The notes beneath the pieces were generated by a model that did no database searches, was not told the DNA's origin, and was given only the letters and a program-made list of their open reading frames with translations. A stretch of DNA of 64,000 nt, from assembly GCA_023443095.1 (NCBI GenBank), contig JAEZVV010000112.1:1-64000 (forward strand). The letters are read 5' to 3'. This document shows, piece by piece, positions 50,793-59,675 of the stretch. The DNA comes from Pseudomonadota bacterium (lineage in GTDB: Bacteria; Pseudomonadota; Gammaproteobacteria; Burkholderiales; Burkholderiaceae_F). Numbering within the stretch: the stretch's first letter is position 1; every line of letters starts with the position of its first letter. Both the position numbers and the translations under genes were made by a program.

Positions 50793-50874
50793 GGTGCCGG
50801 GTGCGCTGCAAGTGGCTACGCAGCGCGGGCTGCAGATCAGTTGCTGAACGCGCGACTCAGCGGCGTTTCCCCGT

Positions 50875-52218
50875 TTAGCTGAGGGGACGAATGTCGTGTT
50901 TGCTCATCAGGCGGTAAAGCGTCATGCGCGATACGCCGAGTTGCCGCGCTGCTTGTGAAACGTTGTTGCCGCTGCTTTGCAGGCTCACCAGAATGGCGTC
51001 GCGTTCGGCGGCGACGCGGGCGTCGTAGAGTTCGGCGCGCGAATCCAGGGACGTTGCGCTTTCCAGTCCCAGATCCTCGGGCTTGATGAGGCGGCCTTCG
51101 GCCATGACCATGGCGCGGCGGACGCGATTGATCAACTCGCGCACATTGCCCGGCCAAGGGTGGTTCAGCATGGCAGTCAAGGCGCTACGGCTAAATCCGG
51201 TCAGGCGCGGACTCTTGTCCAGGGCGAACTTTGCAAAGTAGTGTTCGGCCAGATGTTCGATGTCGTTTGGGCGGGAGCGCAGCGGCGGAACCTGGATCGG
51301 AAGCACGTTGAGGCGGTGGAAAAGATCTTCGCGGAAGCGGCCGGCGGCGACCGCTTTTTCGAGATCGACGTTGGTGGCGGCTACTACTCGAACGTCGACG
51401 GCTATTGGGCGGAAGGATCCCACCCGAGTAATCGATCGTTCCTGAAGAAAGCGCAGCAAGTTGCACTGGAGGTCGAGTGGAAGATCGCTGATCTCATCGA
51501 GAAACAGGGTTCCTCCGTGTGCGGCTTCGATCATTCCGGTGTGGTCGCGAGTGGCGCCGGTGAAAGCGCCTCTCACATAACCAAACAGTTCGGACTGGAT
51601 CAGCTGGGGTTGAACTGCACCGCAGTTGAGCGCCAGGAAAGCCTGCTTGGCGCGGGATGAAAGCTGGTGGATAGTGAGCGCAGTCAGCTCTTTGCCAGAG
51701 CCGCTTTCGCCTCCGATGAGCACCGTAGCGTCGACGGCGGCAACACGTCGGATCTGCTTGATCAAGGCCTTGGTGGCCGCGCTTTCTCCAACAAAGCTCT
51801 CGGCCCCTACAGGGAGTGCTGCGCGGGGGGACTTGGATTGGCGTAGCTGCGCGCGACCGAAAGCGTGGCCGAGAGTGGCCGCGATGTGTTCCGGGCGCGT
51901 CGGCAGGGTGTGGTGATCGAACAGGTACGCGATGATCAGATCGCGGCAGGCGGCCAGCTCCAGCGCGCGGGCGCCAAAGACACCGACCCATTCGAGGGTG
52001 CTGTATTTCTGAAGAAGGGTGGTCAGCGCAGCGCAGTACGTGTCGTCGATAGTCTCGGCGATCAGCAGCCCAACGAGTGGGGGCGACGCGGCAAGGGCGT
52101 CGCGCAGCCCGTGCGCCTCGTCGAGGACGACTACGTTCCATGCCAACGCCCGCAGCTCGGAAATCAGCTGCGTCTGACTGCCTCCCGGTGCCACACATAG
52201 GACTGTGCGACTCACCAT
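50875..52218 (-). CDS. Sigma-54 dependent transcriptional activator
   Basis: 447 aa in three parts. Residues 1-120 are a receiver-like domain without an intact acidic pocket. The AAA+ core has Walker A GGESGSGKE (169-177), the sigma-54 contact loop GAFTGA (217-222) and Walker B TLFLDE (237-242). The C-terminal Fis-type helix-turn-helix (NVSQAARQLGVSRMTLYRL) is near residue 418-437. The degenerate receiver suggests control by a ligand or partner rather than phosphorylation, as in VpsR- or FleQ-like regulators that sense cyclic di-GMP; that is inference. AAGGGAG precedes the ATG at 52218; a longer ORF to 52281 is not used. It is the likely regulator of the Gly-rich gene downstream. Confidence 0.88.
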   Translation of the reverse strand: MVSRTVLCVAPGGSQTQLISELRALAWNVVVLDEAHGLRDALAASPPLVGLLIAETIDDTYCAALTTLLQKYSTLEWVGVFGARALELAACRDLIIAYLFDHHTLPTRPEHIAATLGHAFGRAQLRQSKSPRAALPVGAESFVGESAATKALIKQIRRVAAVDATVLIGGESGSGKELTALTIHQLSSRAKQAFLALNCGAVQPQLIQSELFGYVRGAFTGATRDHTGMIEAAHGGTLFLDEISDLPLDLQCNLLRFLQERSITRVGSFRPIAVDVRVVAATNVDLEKAVAAGRFREDLFHRLNVLPIQVPPLRSRPNDIEHLAEHYFAKFALDKSPRLTGFSRSALTAMLNHPWPGNVRELINRVRRAMVMAEGRLIKPEDLGLESATSLDSRAELYDARVAAERDAILVSLQSSGNNVSQAARQLGVSRMTLYRLMSKHDIRPLS

Positions 52219-52658
52219 CTGAGTCTCCCTTGCAGGCCATCCCAAGCCGCTGGAGCCTGGCCCTCTACGCGGTTGCAACACGGCGCGGCATATCGGACGA
52301 GCCCTGCGGGCACAACGAACGGGAGTTTCGGCTGGGGCCGCCCCGTCGTGTTGCCAACAATCCGGTGCTCGAGCGCTGCATTAATGAAAGTGTCGTCGAT
52401 CCGCGGAAGGTCAACTCGGCAGACTGCCCGCGACGGTCGGGTCGGTATGGCGCAGCTTGGGCAGGGGCCCTCTGGAGGGAGCGATCGGCGATTCCTGCTC
52501 AGAGCGGGTGTTGCTGTTCTCCGAGAGAAACGCGACGCATTCTTGATGCGAGTCGGTGCCCGAGGAACCAGTGCCGATATGCTGCCCATCTATTCATCGC
52601 CGACCCGCCACGTAATCACCGCGCTGGCACCGGCAAGCTGTCCTCGAAGGAGCCCTGG
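52219..52658. other. Intergenic region between the sigma-54 regulator and amidase genes
   Basis: 440 bases with no credible gene. Overlapping short frames here look random in composition. It must hold the divergent promoters of the regulator and amidase, but I could not point to a strong -35/-10 pair. A ribosome site GAAGGAG (52646-52652) precedes the amidase start. No repeats, terminator or RNA gene were seen. Confidence 0.5.
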
Positions 52659-53966
52659 ATGAAGCCGCCGTTGAACCGCCTGAGCGCTACTCGATTGGCC
52701 GCCATGCTTGCCGCCGGCGAAGTGAGTGCCGAGTCGATCGCGCATTCCTATGTCGATGCGATCCATGAGCTCGAACCCGAGGTGCGCGCGTTTGCCTTTT
52801 TCGATCCGTCGCGCGCGCTGGCCTTGGCGCGCGAGTTCGACCTCGGCCCCGTGCGCGGTCGGCTGCACGGTATGCCGGTGGCCGTAAAGGACAACATCGA
52901 CACCGCGGGCTTGCCGAGCGAATACGGATCGGCGATTTTTGCCGGCCACGTGCCGCGCGCCGATGCCGCTTGCGTCGCGGCTTTTTCGGCCGCCGGCGCC
53001 TATACCTTGGGCAAGACCGTAACCGCCGAGCTAGCCAACTTCACTCCTGGCGTTACACGCAACCCGCACAACCTTCTGCATACGCCGGGCGGATCTTCGA
53101 GCGGGTCAGCCGCAGCGGTGGCAGCGCACATGGCGCCCTTCGCCCTGGGCACACAAACGGCGGGCTCGGTGATCCGACCGGCGTCTTTCTGTGGCGTGGT
53201 CGGCTATGTTCCCACGCGTGGCCTGGTCCCTCGCGCGGGTGTGAAAGCGGTCTCCGATACGCTCGACGTGGTAGGCATGTTCGCTCGCAGCATCGCTGAC
53301 GCCGCCCTGATCGGCTCGGTGCTCACCTTGCAGGCGCGTCTGGCCGAGGCTGTGGCCGAGCCGGCCGCGCCCATCATTGGTCTGAGCATCACGCCCTGGG
53401 CGGCGCAGCTGTCGCGTCCGATGCTCGATGCGGTGCAGCACGCGGGGCGGCATCTCGCCAGCCGCGGCGCCCGCGTGGTCGACCTGCGCTGGAACGAAGC
53501 TGGCGGCCCCGACTTCGCCGGTCTGGTTGAAGCGCAGCGCGTGGTTGCCCTCTACGAGACGGCACGCGCGTTAGGGCCCGAGGCCGACTACCGCCGCGAG
53601 CAGCTTTCCCTGCATCTGGTCCAGATCATCGAACAGGGCCGGGCGACCTCCGCGCGCGACTACGTCGCGGCGCTCGAACTCGGGCGCCATTGCGCAGGGT
53701 CGATCGATCGTTTGTTCGGTGAAGCCGACGTTGTGCTGGCGCCGGCCGCGCCGGGCGAAGCTCCGCGTGGCATTGCTTCGACCGGCGACCCTCTTTTCAG
53801 TCGCCCCTGGCACCTGATGGGTTGCCCGCAGATCGCCATCCCCTTGCCACATGCGAGAGGCGAGGAGGGCTTGCCGTTGGGGGTCCAGCTGGTCGCGCGC
53901 CCGGGGGCCGACGCTCGGTTGTTGTCGGCCGCGGCCTGGGTCGAGGCTGAACTCGCGCGCGGCTGA
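52659..53966 (+). CDS. Amidase-signature family hydrolase
   Basis: 435 aa of the amidase signature family. Ser-cis Ser-Lys triad: Lys77 in PVAVKDNID (73-81), the Ser within GGSSSGS (144-150), and Ser170 in GTQTAGSVIRPAS as nucleophile. The substrate cannot be read from sequence; amides, nitrile-derived amides and urea derivatives are possible. It is not GatA, which would sit with gatB/gatC. No signal peptide. The start follows GAAGGAG. A single gene, convergent to the thioesterase-SDR pair. Confidence 0.88.
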   Translation: MKPPLNRLSATRLAAMLAAGEVSAESIAHSYVDAIHELEPEVRAFAFFDPSRALALAREFDLGPVRGRLHGMPVAVKDNIDTAGLPSEYGSAIFAGHVPRADAACVAAFSAAGAYTLGKTVTAELANFTPGVTRNPHNLLHTPGGSSSGSAAAVAAHMAPFALGTQTAGSVIRPASFCGVVGYVPTRGLVPRAGVKAVSDTLDVVGMFARSIADAALIGSVLTLQARLAEAVAEPAAPIIGLSITPWAAQLSRPMLDAVQHAGRHLASRGARVVDLRWNEAGGPDFAGLVEAQRVVALYETARALGPEADYRREQLSLHLVQIIEQGRATSARDYVAALELGRHCAGSIDRLFGEADVVLAPAAPGEAPRGIASTGDPLFSRPWHLMGCPQIAIPLPHARGEEGLPLGVQLVARPGADARLLSAAAWVEAELARG

Positions 53967-53986
53967 GGGGGAAGTGGGCTTGGGTT

Positions 53987-54388
53987 TCAATCCGGCCGGT
54001 TGAGCGGCTTGGGTTTGTCGTCGGCGGAAAGCGCCACGTAGACCAGCTGGGCTTCGGTCACCTTGACGACTTTGCCCTGGCTGCCGAAGCCGCGTTCCGC
54101 GTAAACCTCGACATCCACCGTGATCGACGTGCGGCCGACCTTCAGCACGCGGGCGTAGAAAGACACCAGATCGCCGATGGACACCGGCTCCTTGAAAGCA
54201 AAGCTGGTCACCGCCACGGTGGCGACCCGGCCGCGCGCGTGGCGGAAGGCGGGGATAGAGCCGGCGATGTCGACCTGCGACATGATCCAGCCGCCGAACA
54301 CGTCGCCGTAAGCGTTGGCGTCGGCCGGCATCGGCACGACCCGCAGCGCGGGCGGTTCATCGGGCAGGTGGGAAACGGAATTGCTCAT
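53987..54388 (-). CDS. Acyl-CoA thioesterase, hotdog fold (YciA-like)
   Basis: 133 aa. Signature: MPADANAYGDVFGGWIMSQVDIAGSIPA, the conserved N..GDVFGGWIM...D block (19-43) of acyl-CoA thioesterase II/YciA, with the Asp as catalytic residue. It hydrolyses acyl-CoA thioesters in the cytoplasm. It lacks the fused second hotdog found in eukaryotes. It overlaps the SDR gene by four bases (54385-54388), so they are co-translated from one leftward transcript. Confidence 0.92.
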   Translation of the reverse strand: MSNSVSHLPDEPPALRVVPMPADANAYGDVFGGWIMSQVDIAGSIPAFRHARGRVATVAVTSFAFKEPVSIGDLVSFYARVLKVGRTSITVDVEVYAERGFGSQGKVVKVTEAQLVYVALSADDKPKPLNRPD

Positions 54389-55212
54389 CGAGATGTCCTG
54401 TTGGAGGGGGCCGGGCTCGAACGGGCGAGCGCGGCGCGTGCCATGTTATCGACCAGCCGTGGCGCAATCAGTTTGAGCCAGAGGCCGAAGCGAGCGCGCG
54501 GGGTCATCACCCACTCGCGTCGGCGGGCGGTCATGGCATCAATGATCTGGCGCGCGCACTCGGCCACTGGCATCGCTCCGGCTTCGTCGAGCCCGGAGGT
54601 TCCAGCGCGTTCGCCGCGGCCGTCCAAGCCGTTGCGGCGGATGTCGGTGGCCACCACGCCAGGGTAGACCACGCTCACCGTGATGCCGAAGTCCTCGGCT
54701 TCGATCCGCAGCGCATCGAGAAAACCGCTTTGAGCGAACTTGCTTGCACAGTAGGTGGAGCGCGCCGGCACCCCGGTTTTTCCCGCCAGGCTCGAAATGC
54801 CGACGATCTGGCCCCGGCTGGCTTTGAGCGCGTCCCAGCAATGGCGCACCGCCTGAACCGTGCCCAGGCAGTTGACCCGCCACAAGCGCTCGAAAGTAGC
54901 AAAGTCGGTGATCTCGTCGAAGCGGGCATGCATCGACACCCCGGCATTGGCCACCAGGACGTCGATGCCGCCGAAACGGTCGATCGCGGTCTGCGCGATG
55001 CGGCGGCAGTCGTCGTCGAGACTGACGTCGGCTGCCACCACTTCGACGTCGGCGCCGAGGCTGCGGCACGATGCGGCGACGCTTTCGAGCTTGTCGGCCG
55101 AGCGCGCGGCCAATACCAGGCGCGGGCCTTGAACCGCCAGTTGGCGGGCGATCTCGGCGCCGATTCCGTCGCTTGCGCCGGTGATGACGATGCTCTTGGC
55201 CGAATAACGCAT
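54385..55212 (-). CDS. Short-chain dehydrogenase/reductase
   Basis: 275 aa with a Rossmann fold: GASDGIGAE (12-20) for the cofactor, NAG (89-91), and the catalytic Ser-Tyr-Lys in ISSLAG and STYCASK (about 136-157). An acidic residue (AARSAD) at the end of beta-2 suggests NADPH rather than NADH. A C-terminal hydrophobic stretch LWLKLIAPRLVDNMAR could bind a membrane or lipid substrate. It comes first in a two-gene operon with the acyl-CoA thioesterase, so an acyl or fatty substrate is plausible. Confidence 0.88.
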   Translation of the reverse strand: MRYSAKSIVITGASDGIGAEIARQLAVQGPRLVLAARSADKLESVAASCRSLGADVEVVAADVSLDDDCRRIAQTAIDRFGGIDVLVANAGVSMHARFDEITDFATFERLWRVNCLGTVQAVRHCWDALKASRGQIVGISSLAGKTGVPARSTYCASKFAQSGFLDALRIEAEDFGITVSVVYPGVVATDIRRNGLDGRGERAGTSGLDEAGAMPVAECARQIIDAMTARRREWVMTPRARFGLWLKLIAPRLVDNMARAALARSSPAPSNRTSR

Positions 55213-55323
55213 GGGGGCGCTGTCATAATCGAGGGGTGCCGAGATTACCCCCAGCCTCTAGTCGTGCGGCTCTAGTCGCCATGAGTCCCATGCCGTATTC
55301 AAGCGCTGCCTGAGCGCAAAGCC

Positions 55324-57156
55324 ATGCGTTGGTCCTCTCCTCCCGCTCCTGCCTCCGAACCGCGGCCCGGCCGCTCCGACTGGGCGACTCTCAAGACCCT
55401 GCTGCCCTACCTCCTGACCTACAAGCGGCGGGTGGCTGCCGCGCTGCTGTGCTTGGTGGCGGCCAAGCTGGCGACGGTGGGAGTGCCGATCGTGCTCAAG
55501 CACATGGTCGACGCCATGGTGCCGCCACGCGAGGCTTCGACCGCTGCGCTGGTGGTGGCGGTGCCGCTGGCGCTGATCCTCGGCTATGGCCTGTTGCGTC
55601 TGGCGAGTTCGGCTTTCAATGAGCTGCGCGAGTTTTTCTTCGTCAAGGTGACCCAGGCGGCCGTGCGCACGGTCGAACTCAAGGCGTTCAAGCACCTGCT
55701 GTCGCTGTCGCTGCGTTTCCACCTGGAACGGCGTACCGGAGCGCTGACCCGCGAAATCGAGCGCGGTGTACGCGGGATCGGCTCGCTGGTGAGCTTCACC
55801 CTGTATTCGATCGTGCCGACGCTGATCGAGCTGGCCCTGGTGCTGGGCTACCTGGCGCTCAATTACGACCTCTGGTTCGCGCTCATCATCTTGATCAGCC
55901 TGGCGGCCTACGTCGTTTTTACCGTCAGCGTCACGAGCTGGCGCACCCAGTTGAGGCGCGAGTGGAACGAGTCCGAGAGCCGCGCGAGTTCGCGCGCGGT
56001 CGACGCCTTGCTCAATTACGAAACGGTCAAGGTTTTCGGCAACGAGGACTTCGAGGCGCGCCGCTACGACACCCTGCTCGACGCCAGCCAGAAGACGGCG
56101 ATCCGCTCGCAGCAGTCGCTCAACTTCCTTAATACCGGGCAGCAACTGATCATTGCGCTCGGCCTGACGGCGATGCTGTGGCGCGCCGCGGTAGGCGTCG
56201 CCGACGGCCGCATGACCGTAGGTGACCTGGTGCTGGTCAACGCCTTCATGATCCAGCTCTACATCCCGCTCAACTTCCTGGGTGTGATTTACCGCGAGAT
56301 CAAGCAGAGCATGGTCGACATGGACAGGCTCTTCAGCCTGCTCGAGGAGGGGCGTGAAGTCGCCGACGCCCCCGCGGCGGCGCCCTTGCAGCTGCGGGGT
56401 GGTGGGCTGAGCTTCGACCATGTGAGTTTCGCTTACGACCCGCGCCGGCCGGTGATCCGGGACATCAGCTTTACCGTACCTGCGGGCACCACCACGGCCG
56501 TAGTAGGGGCGACAGGGTCGGGCAAGTCGACCCTGGCGCGACTGCTGTTCCGTTTCTACGACGTCAACTCCGGCGCGATCGCCATCGATGGTCAGGACAT
56601 CCGCAGCGTGACCCAGCAGTCGCTGCGGGAAGCCATCGGCATCGTCCCGCAGGACACGGTGCTGTTCAACGACACGATCGGCTACAACATCGGTTACGGC
56701 CGTCCGGGCGCGACGCAAGAGGAAATCGAGGCAGCGGCGCGGGCGGCGCATATTCACGACTTCATCGCCGCCCAGCCCGACGGCTACGGCACCCTGGTCG
56801 GCGAGCGTGGCCTGAAACTGTCGGGCGGCGAGAAGCAGCGGGTGGCGATAGCCCGCACCCTGCTCAAGCGGCCGGCGATCCTGGTGTTCGACGAGGCCAC
56901 CAGCGCGCTCGACTCGCGTACCGAGCGCGGCATCCAGGCCGAACTCGAGGCGATCGCGCGCCATCACACGACCCTGGTGATCGCGCACCGGCTCTCGACC
57001 ATCGTCAATGCCGACCAGATTCTGGTGATGGAGGGCGGTCGCATCGTCGAGCGCGGCACCCACGCCGAACTGCTGTCGCGGGCAGGCAACTACGCCCAGA
57101 TGTGGGATTTGCAGAGCCGTCAGAGCGACGAAGCTGCGACAGCGCAAATGGGTTAG
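55324..57156 (+). CDS. ABC transporter, ATM1/HMT1-type exporter
   Basis: 610 aa, one transmembrane domain fused to one ATPase. Six membrane helices (about residues 25-320) are followed by the nucleotide-binding domain: GATGSGKST (395-403), LSGGEKQR (499-506), ILVFDEATSALDS as Walker B, and a His-loop IAHRLST. The TMD resembles ATM1 and heavy-metal tolerance transporters that export glutathione adducts or persulfides. It should act as a homodimer. The start is the ATG at 55324. It is monocistronic and divergent to the SDR operon; a periplasmic binding-protein gene follows. Confidence 0.92.
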   Translation: MRWSSPPAPASEPRPGRSDWATLKTLLPYLLTYKRRVAAALLCLVAAKLATVGVPIVLKHMVDAMVPPREASTAALVVAVPLALILGYGLLRLASSAFNELREFFFVKVTQAAVRTVELKAFKHLLSLSLRFHLERRTGALTREIERGVRGIGSLVSFTLYSIVPTLIELALVLGYLALNYDLWFALIILISLAAYVVFTVSVTSWRTQLRREWNESESRASSRAVDALLNYETVKVFGNEDFEARRYDTLLDASQKTAIRSQQSLNFLNTGQQLIIALGLTAMLWRAAVGVADGRMTVGDLVLVNAFMIQLYIPLNFLGVIYREIKQSMVDMDRLFSLLEEGREVADAPAAAPLQLRGGGLSFDHVSFAYDPRRPVIRDISFTVPAGTTTAVVGATGSGKSTLARLLFRFYDVNSGAIAIDGQDIRSVTQQSLREAIGIVPQDTVLFNDTIGYNIGYGRPGATQEEIEAAARAAHIHDFIAAQPDGYGTLVGERGLKLSGGEKQRVAIARTLLKRPAILVFDEATSALDSRTERGIQAELEAIARHHTTLVIAHRLSTIVNADQILVMEGGRIVERGTHAELLSRAGNYAQMWDLQSRQSDEAATAQMG

Positions 57157-57223
57157 TGTTGCGGGGGCGCCAGGAAGGGTTTGCCCCGCTAGACTCGGGC
57201 AGTCCGAATCCCGGGTCGACGCA

Positions 57224-58180
57224 ATGCTCCGCCTTATTACCGCTATTGTTGTTGCCGCTCTCGCGGCCGCCGTTACTGCCACCTCGGCCGCTCCGGCATC
57301 TACCACCAACAAGTCAACGGCAGCAACACCTGCGCCCGCGCTGTCGTCGCCGACTCTGCAGCGGATTCGCGACACCGGCGTAGTCCGGCTGGCGCACCGT
57401 GAATCGTCGATCCCTTTTAGCTACTTCGACGCCAATAAGCGGCCGGTGGGTTACGCGCTCGACATCTGCCTGATGGTGGCCGATGCCTTGCGCCGCGATC
57501 TCAAGCTGCCCAACCTGAAGGTGGAATACGTCGCGGTGTCGCCGGCGGCGCGGATTCCGACCCTGGTCGAGGGCAAGGCCGATCTCGAATGCGGATCGAC
57601 CTCGAATACCGCGGCGCGACGCAAAGATGTCGCGTTTACGCATGCCCATTATTTTGCCGGCGCCCGCCTGCTGGTGGCAGCGGATTCGCCGTATCGGCGC
57701 CTATCGGATCTGCGCGGCAAGCGGATCGTGATCAGCAAGGGAACGACCACTGCCACCGCGCTCAAAGCCCAGGCGGAAAAGGGGCTGATCGCCTCCACGC
57801 TGGTCGAAGCCAAGGATTACGACGAGGCGTTTGCCATCCTGGAGAAAGGCGAGGCGGAGGCTTTCGCAACCGACGACATCCTGCTCTACAGCCTGCGTGC
57901 GGCGAGCAAAGATCCCAAGAAGTGGGAAGTGGTCGGCGAGTTCATCTCGATCGAACCGATCGCGATCATGCTGCGCAAGGGGGATCCCGAGTTCAAGAAG
58001 TTCGTCGATGGCGTGGTGGCGCGCGCAATGATCGACGGCCTGGTGCGCAAGTCCTACAACCGCTGGTTCCTGTCGCCGATCCCGCCCAAGGGGACGAACC
58101 TCAATATTCCGATGAGCCCGCTGCTGCGGGAGCAGATGCTTTATCCGACAGACAAGGTCGGAGACGAAATCGACGGTTGA
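57224..58180 (+). CDS. Amino-acid ABC transporter binding protein, orphan
   Basis: 318 aa. Signal peptide MLRLITAIVVAALAAAVTATSA, followed by a Pro/Ala-rich linker and the SBP_bac_3 fold: IRDTGVVRLAHRESSIPFSYFDANKRPVGYALDIC, then KADLECGSTSNTA and KGTTTATALKAQ. It is close to the GltI sequence encoded 0.5 kb downstream, sharing HRESSIPFSY and the ending SPIPPKG. No permease or ATPase gene is attached, so it probably feeds the GltJKL system or another permease. It is preceded by the ABC exporter at 67 bases. Confidence 0.88.
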   Translation: MLRLITAIVVAALAAAVTATSAAPASTTNKSTAATPAPALSSPTLQRIRDTGVVRLAHRESSIPFSYFDANKRPVGYALDICLMVADALRRDLKLPNLKVEYVAVSPAARIPTLVEGKADLECGSTSNTAARRKDVAFTHAHYFAGARLLVAADSPYRRLSDLRGKRIVISKGTTTATALKAQAEKGLIASTLVEAKDYDEAFAILEKGEAEAFATDDILLYSLRAASKDPKKWEVVGEFISIEPIAIMLRKGDPEFKKFVDGVVARAMIDGLVRKSYNRWFLSPIPPKGTNLNIPMSPLLREQMLYPTDKVGDEIDG

Positions 58181-58677
58181 GTGGCTGCATCGTATTGGTG
58201 CGTAACGCCCTACGTTGGTGCGGATTGTTTGTCAATGTTTAATTTTGGTGCGCCGAGATCGGCTCCGTCTCGGATAGGTGCCGAGACATCGTCGATCGCG
58301 GCCCGAATGATGCGGCTGCGGCCGCACTGAGTTGCGGCGAGCGCCATCATTGCGAGCCGCACCTCGTCGCTTCCAGTGCCTGCGGCGGCAGGCATTTCTC
58401 GAGGGGAAACGGCGGCTCGCGCCCCGCGGGCCTGGTCTCGAGGAGTCAAGTCCGAGGAAGCGAGTCCGCGCTTGGTCTGGGCGTTTGATGTTGATGTGGC
58501 TCGCTCGCCGGGGCGAGTTTCTGCTTGCGACAAAACCCTTGCTTAAACTTGGCCAACGTGGCGTCTGAACCACGTTTCACCGGGGTTCGCGTCTACGAAT
58601 CTTCCCGGCACGGGGTTTGCTAGACTGGACAAGCCCCTTTGCGGGTACACATTCCAAGCTGTCAAGGAGACCATTCG
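58181..58677. other. Intergenic region upstream of gltI
   Basis: 497 bases, no convincing gene. Several overlapping frames exist on the minus strand (about 58210-58573) but their composition is Arg/Ala-rich and looks like a shadow. The glt operon promoter should lie near the right end; AAGGAGACC at 58663 is the gltI ribosome site. The left end holds three phased repeats (see the separate entry). Confidence 0.5.
58195..58252. repeat. Three phased TTGGTGCG repeats
   Basis: TTGGTGCG occurs at 58195-58202, 58215-58222 and 58245-58252. The start points are 20 and 30 bases apart, that is, on the same helix face. They begin 14 bases after the stop of the orphan binding-protein gene. They could be binding sites of a cooperative regulator; the function is unknown. 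Confidence 0.5.
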
Positions 58678-59571
58678 ATGAAGATGTCGCGCATTTTGCT
58701 GGCGATCGCTGGCGCCAGTCTGATTTCCTCCGGCGCCATGGCGCAAGAGCTGACCGGTACCCTCAAGAAGATCAAGGAAACCGGCGAGATCACCGTCGCA
58801 CACCGTGAATCCTCGATTCCCTTCTCCTATCTCGATGACAAGCAGCAACCGGTGGGTTATTCGACCGAGCTGTGCCTGAAGGTGGTCGACGCCGTCAAGG
58901 CCGAGTTGAAGATGCCCAACCTGAAGGTCAAGTTCCAGCCCGTGACCTCGGCCAACCGCATCCCGCTGCTGCAAAACGGAACCGTCGACATCGAATGCGG
59001 CTCCACCACCAACTCGGTGGATCGGCAGAAGCAGGTCTCCTTCGGCCCCACCTTCTTCGTCATCAACGTGACGGCCGCCGTCAAGAAGAACTCGGGCATC
59101 AAGAGCCTGGCCGATCTCAACGGCAAGACGATCTCGACCACCTCGGGCACGACGGCTGTGGCGCTGCTCAAGGGCTACGAGAAGACCAAGCACATCGACG
59201 TCAAGGAAATCTACGGCAAGGACCACGCCGAATCGATGCAACTGCTGGCGTCGGACCGCGTGGCCGCTTTCGTGATGGACGACGTCCTGCTGGCCGGCCA
59301 GATCGCCAACCAGGCCAAGCCGGGCGACTACGTGATCATCCAGGAATCGCTGCGCACCGAGCCCTACGGCCCGATGATTCGCAAGGACGACGCTCAGTTC
59401 AAGGCCCTGGTCGACAAGACCCTCGGCAACCTGATGAAGTCGGGCGAAGTCGACAAGCTCTACGCCAAGTGGTTCACCAGCCCGATCCCGCCCAAGGGCA
59501 TCAACCTGAACTTCCCGCAGAGCCCCGCCCTGAAGGAAGCCTTCAAGAACCCGAACGACCGCGGCGTCTAA
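58678..59571 (+). CDS. gltI: Glutamate/aspartate ABC transporter binding protein
   Basis: 297 aa. Signal peptide MKMSRILLAIAGASLISSGAMA, then the SBP_bac_3 fold: IKETGEITVAHRESSIPFSYLDDKQQPVGYSTELC, GTVDIECGSTTNS and SGTTAVALLKGYEK. The Arg-Glu-Ser and Thr residues fit the acidic-amino-acid pocket of GltI/DEBP. It works in the periplasm with GltJKL. The ATG at 58678 follows AAGGAGACC; the longer frame is not used. A GC-rich stem with a T-run after the gene (59601-59641) should lower expression of the downstream permeases. Confidence 0.93.
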   Translation: MKMSRILLAIAGASLISSGAMAQELTGTLKKIKETGEITVAHRESSIPFSYLDDKQQPVGYSTELCLKVVDAVKAELKMPNLKVKFQPVTSANRIPLLQNGTVDIECGSTTNSVDRQKQVSFGPTFFVINVTAAVKKNSGIKSLADLNGKTISTTSGTTAVALLKGYEKTKHIDVKEIYGKDHAESMQLLASDRVAAFVMDDVLLAGQIANQAKPGDYVIIQESLRTEPYGPMIRKDDAQFKALVDKTLGNLMKSGEVDKLYAKWFTSPIPPKGINLNFPQSPALKEAFKNPNDRGV

Positions 59572-59600
59572 GCCTCGCGGCCTAAGGTAGCTAGCAGCGC

Positions 59601-59641
59601 CGGGCCGGACAGCGCATCACGCGTCCGGCCCGTTTCGTTTT
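59601..59641 (+). terminator. Attenuating stem-loop between gltI and gltJ
   Basis: CGGGCCGGAC (59601-59610) pairs with GTCCGGCCCG (59623-59632), with a 12-base loop, then TTTCGTTTT. It lies between gltI and gltJ, where partial termination would give more binding protein than permease, as usual for such operons. Confidence 0.8.
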
Positions 59642-59675
59642 CAAGGGCGCTTACTTGCGCGCCCGGAGATAATCG

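Noticed and set aside
55258..57375. 705-aa minus-strand frame opposite the ABC exporter
   Set aside because: Same shadow effect; it runs past both ends of the real gene and has no domain pattern.
58210..58573. Overlapping minus-strand frames in the gap before gltI
   Set aside because: Arg/Ala-rich, no ribosome site, no domain, and two frames compete over the same bases.
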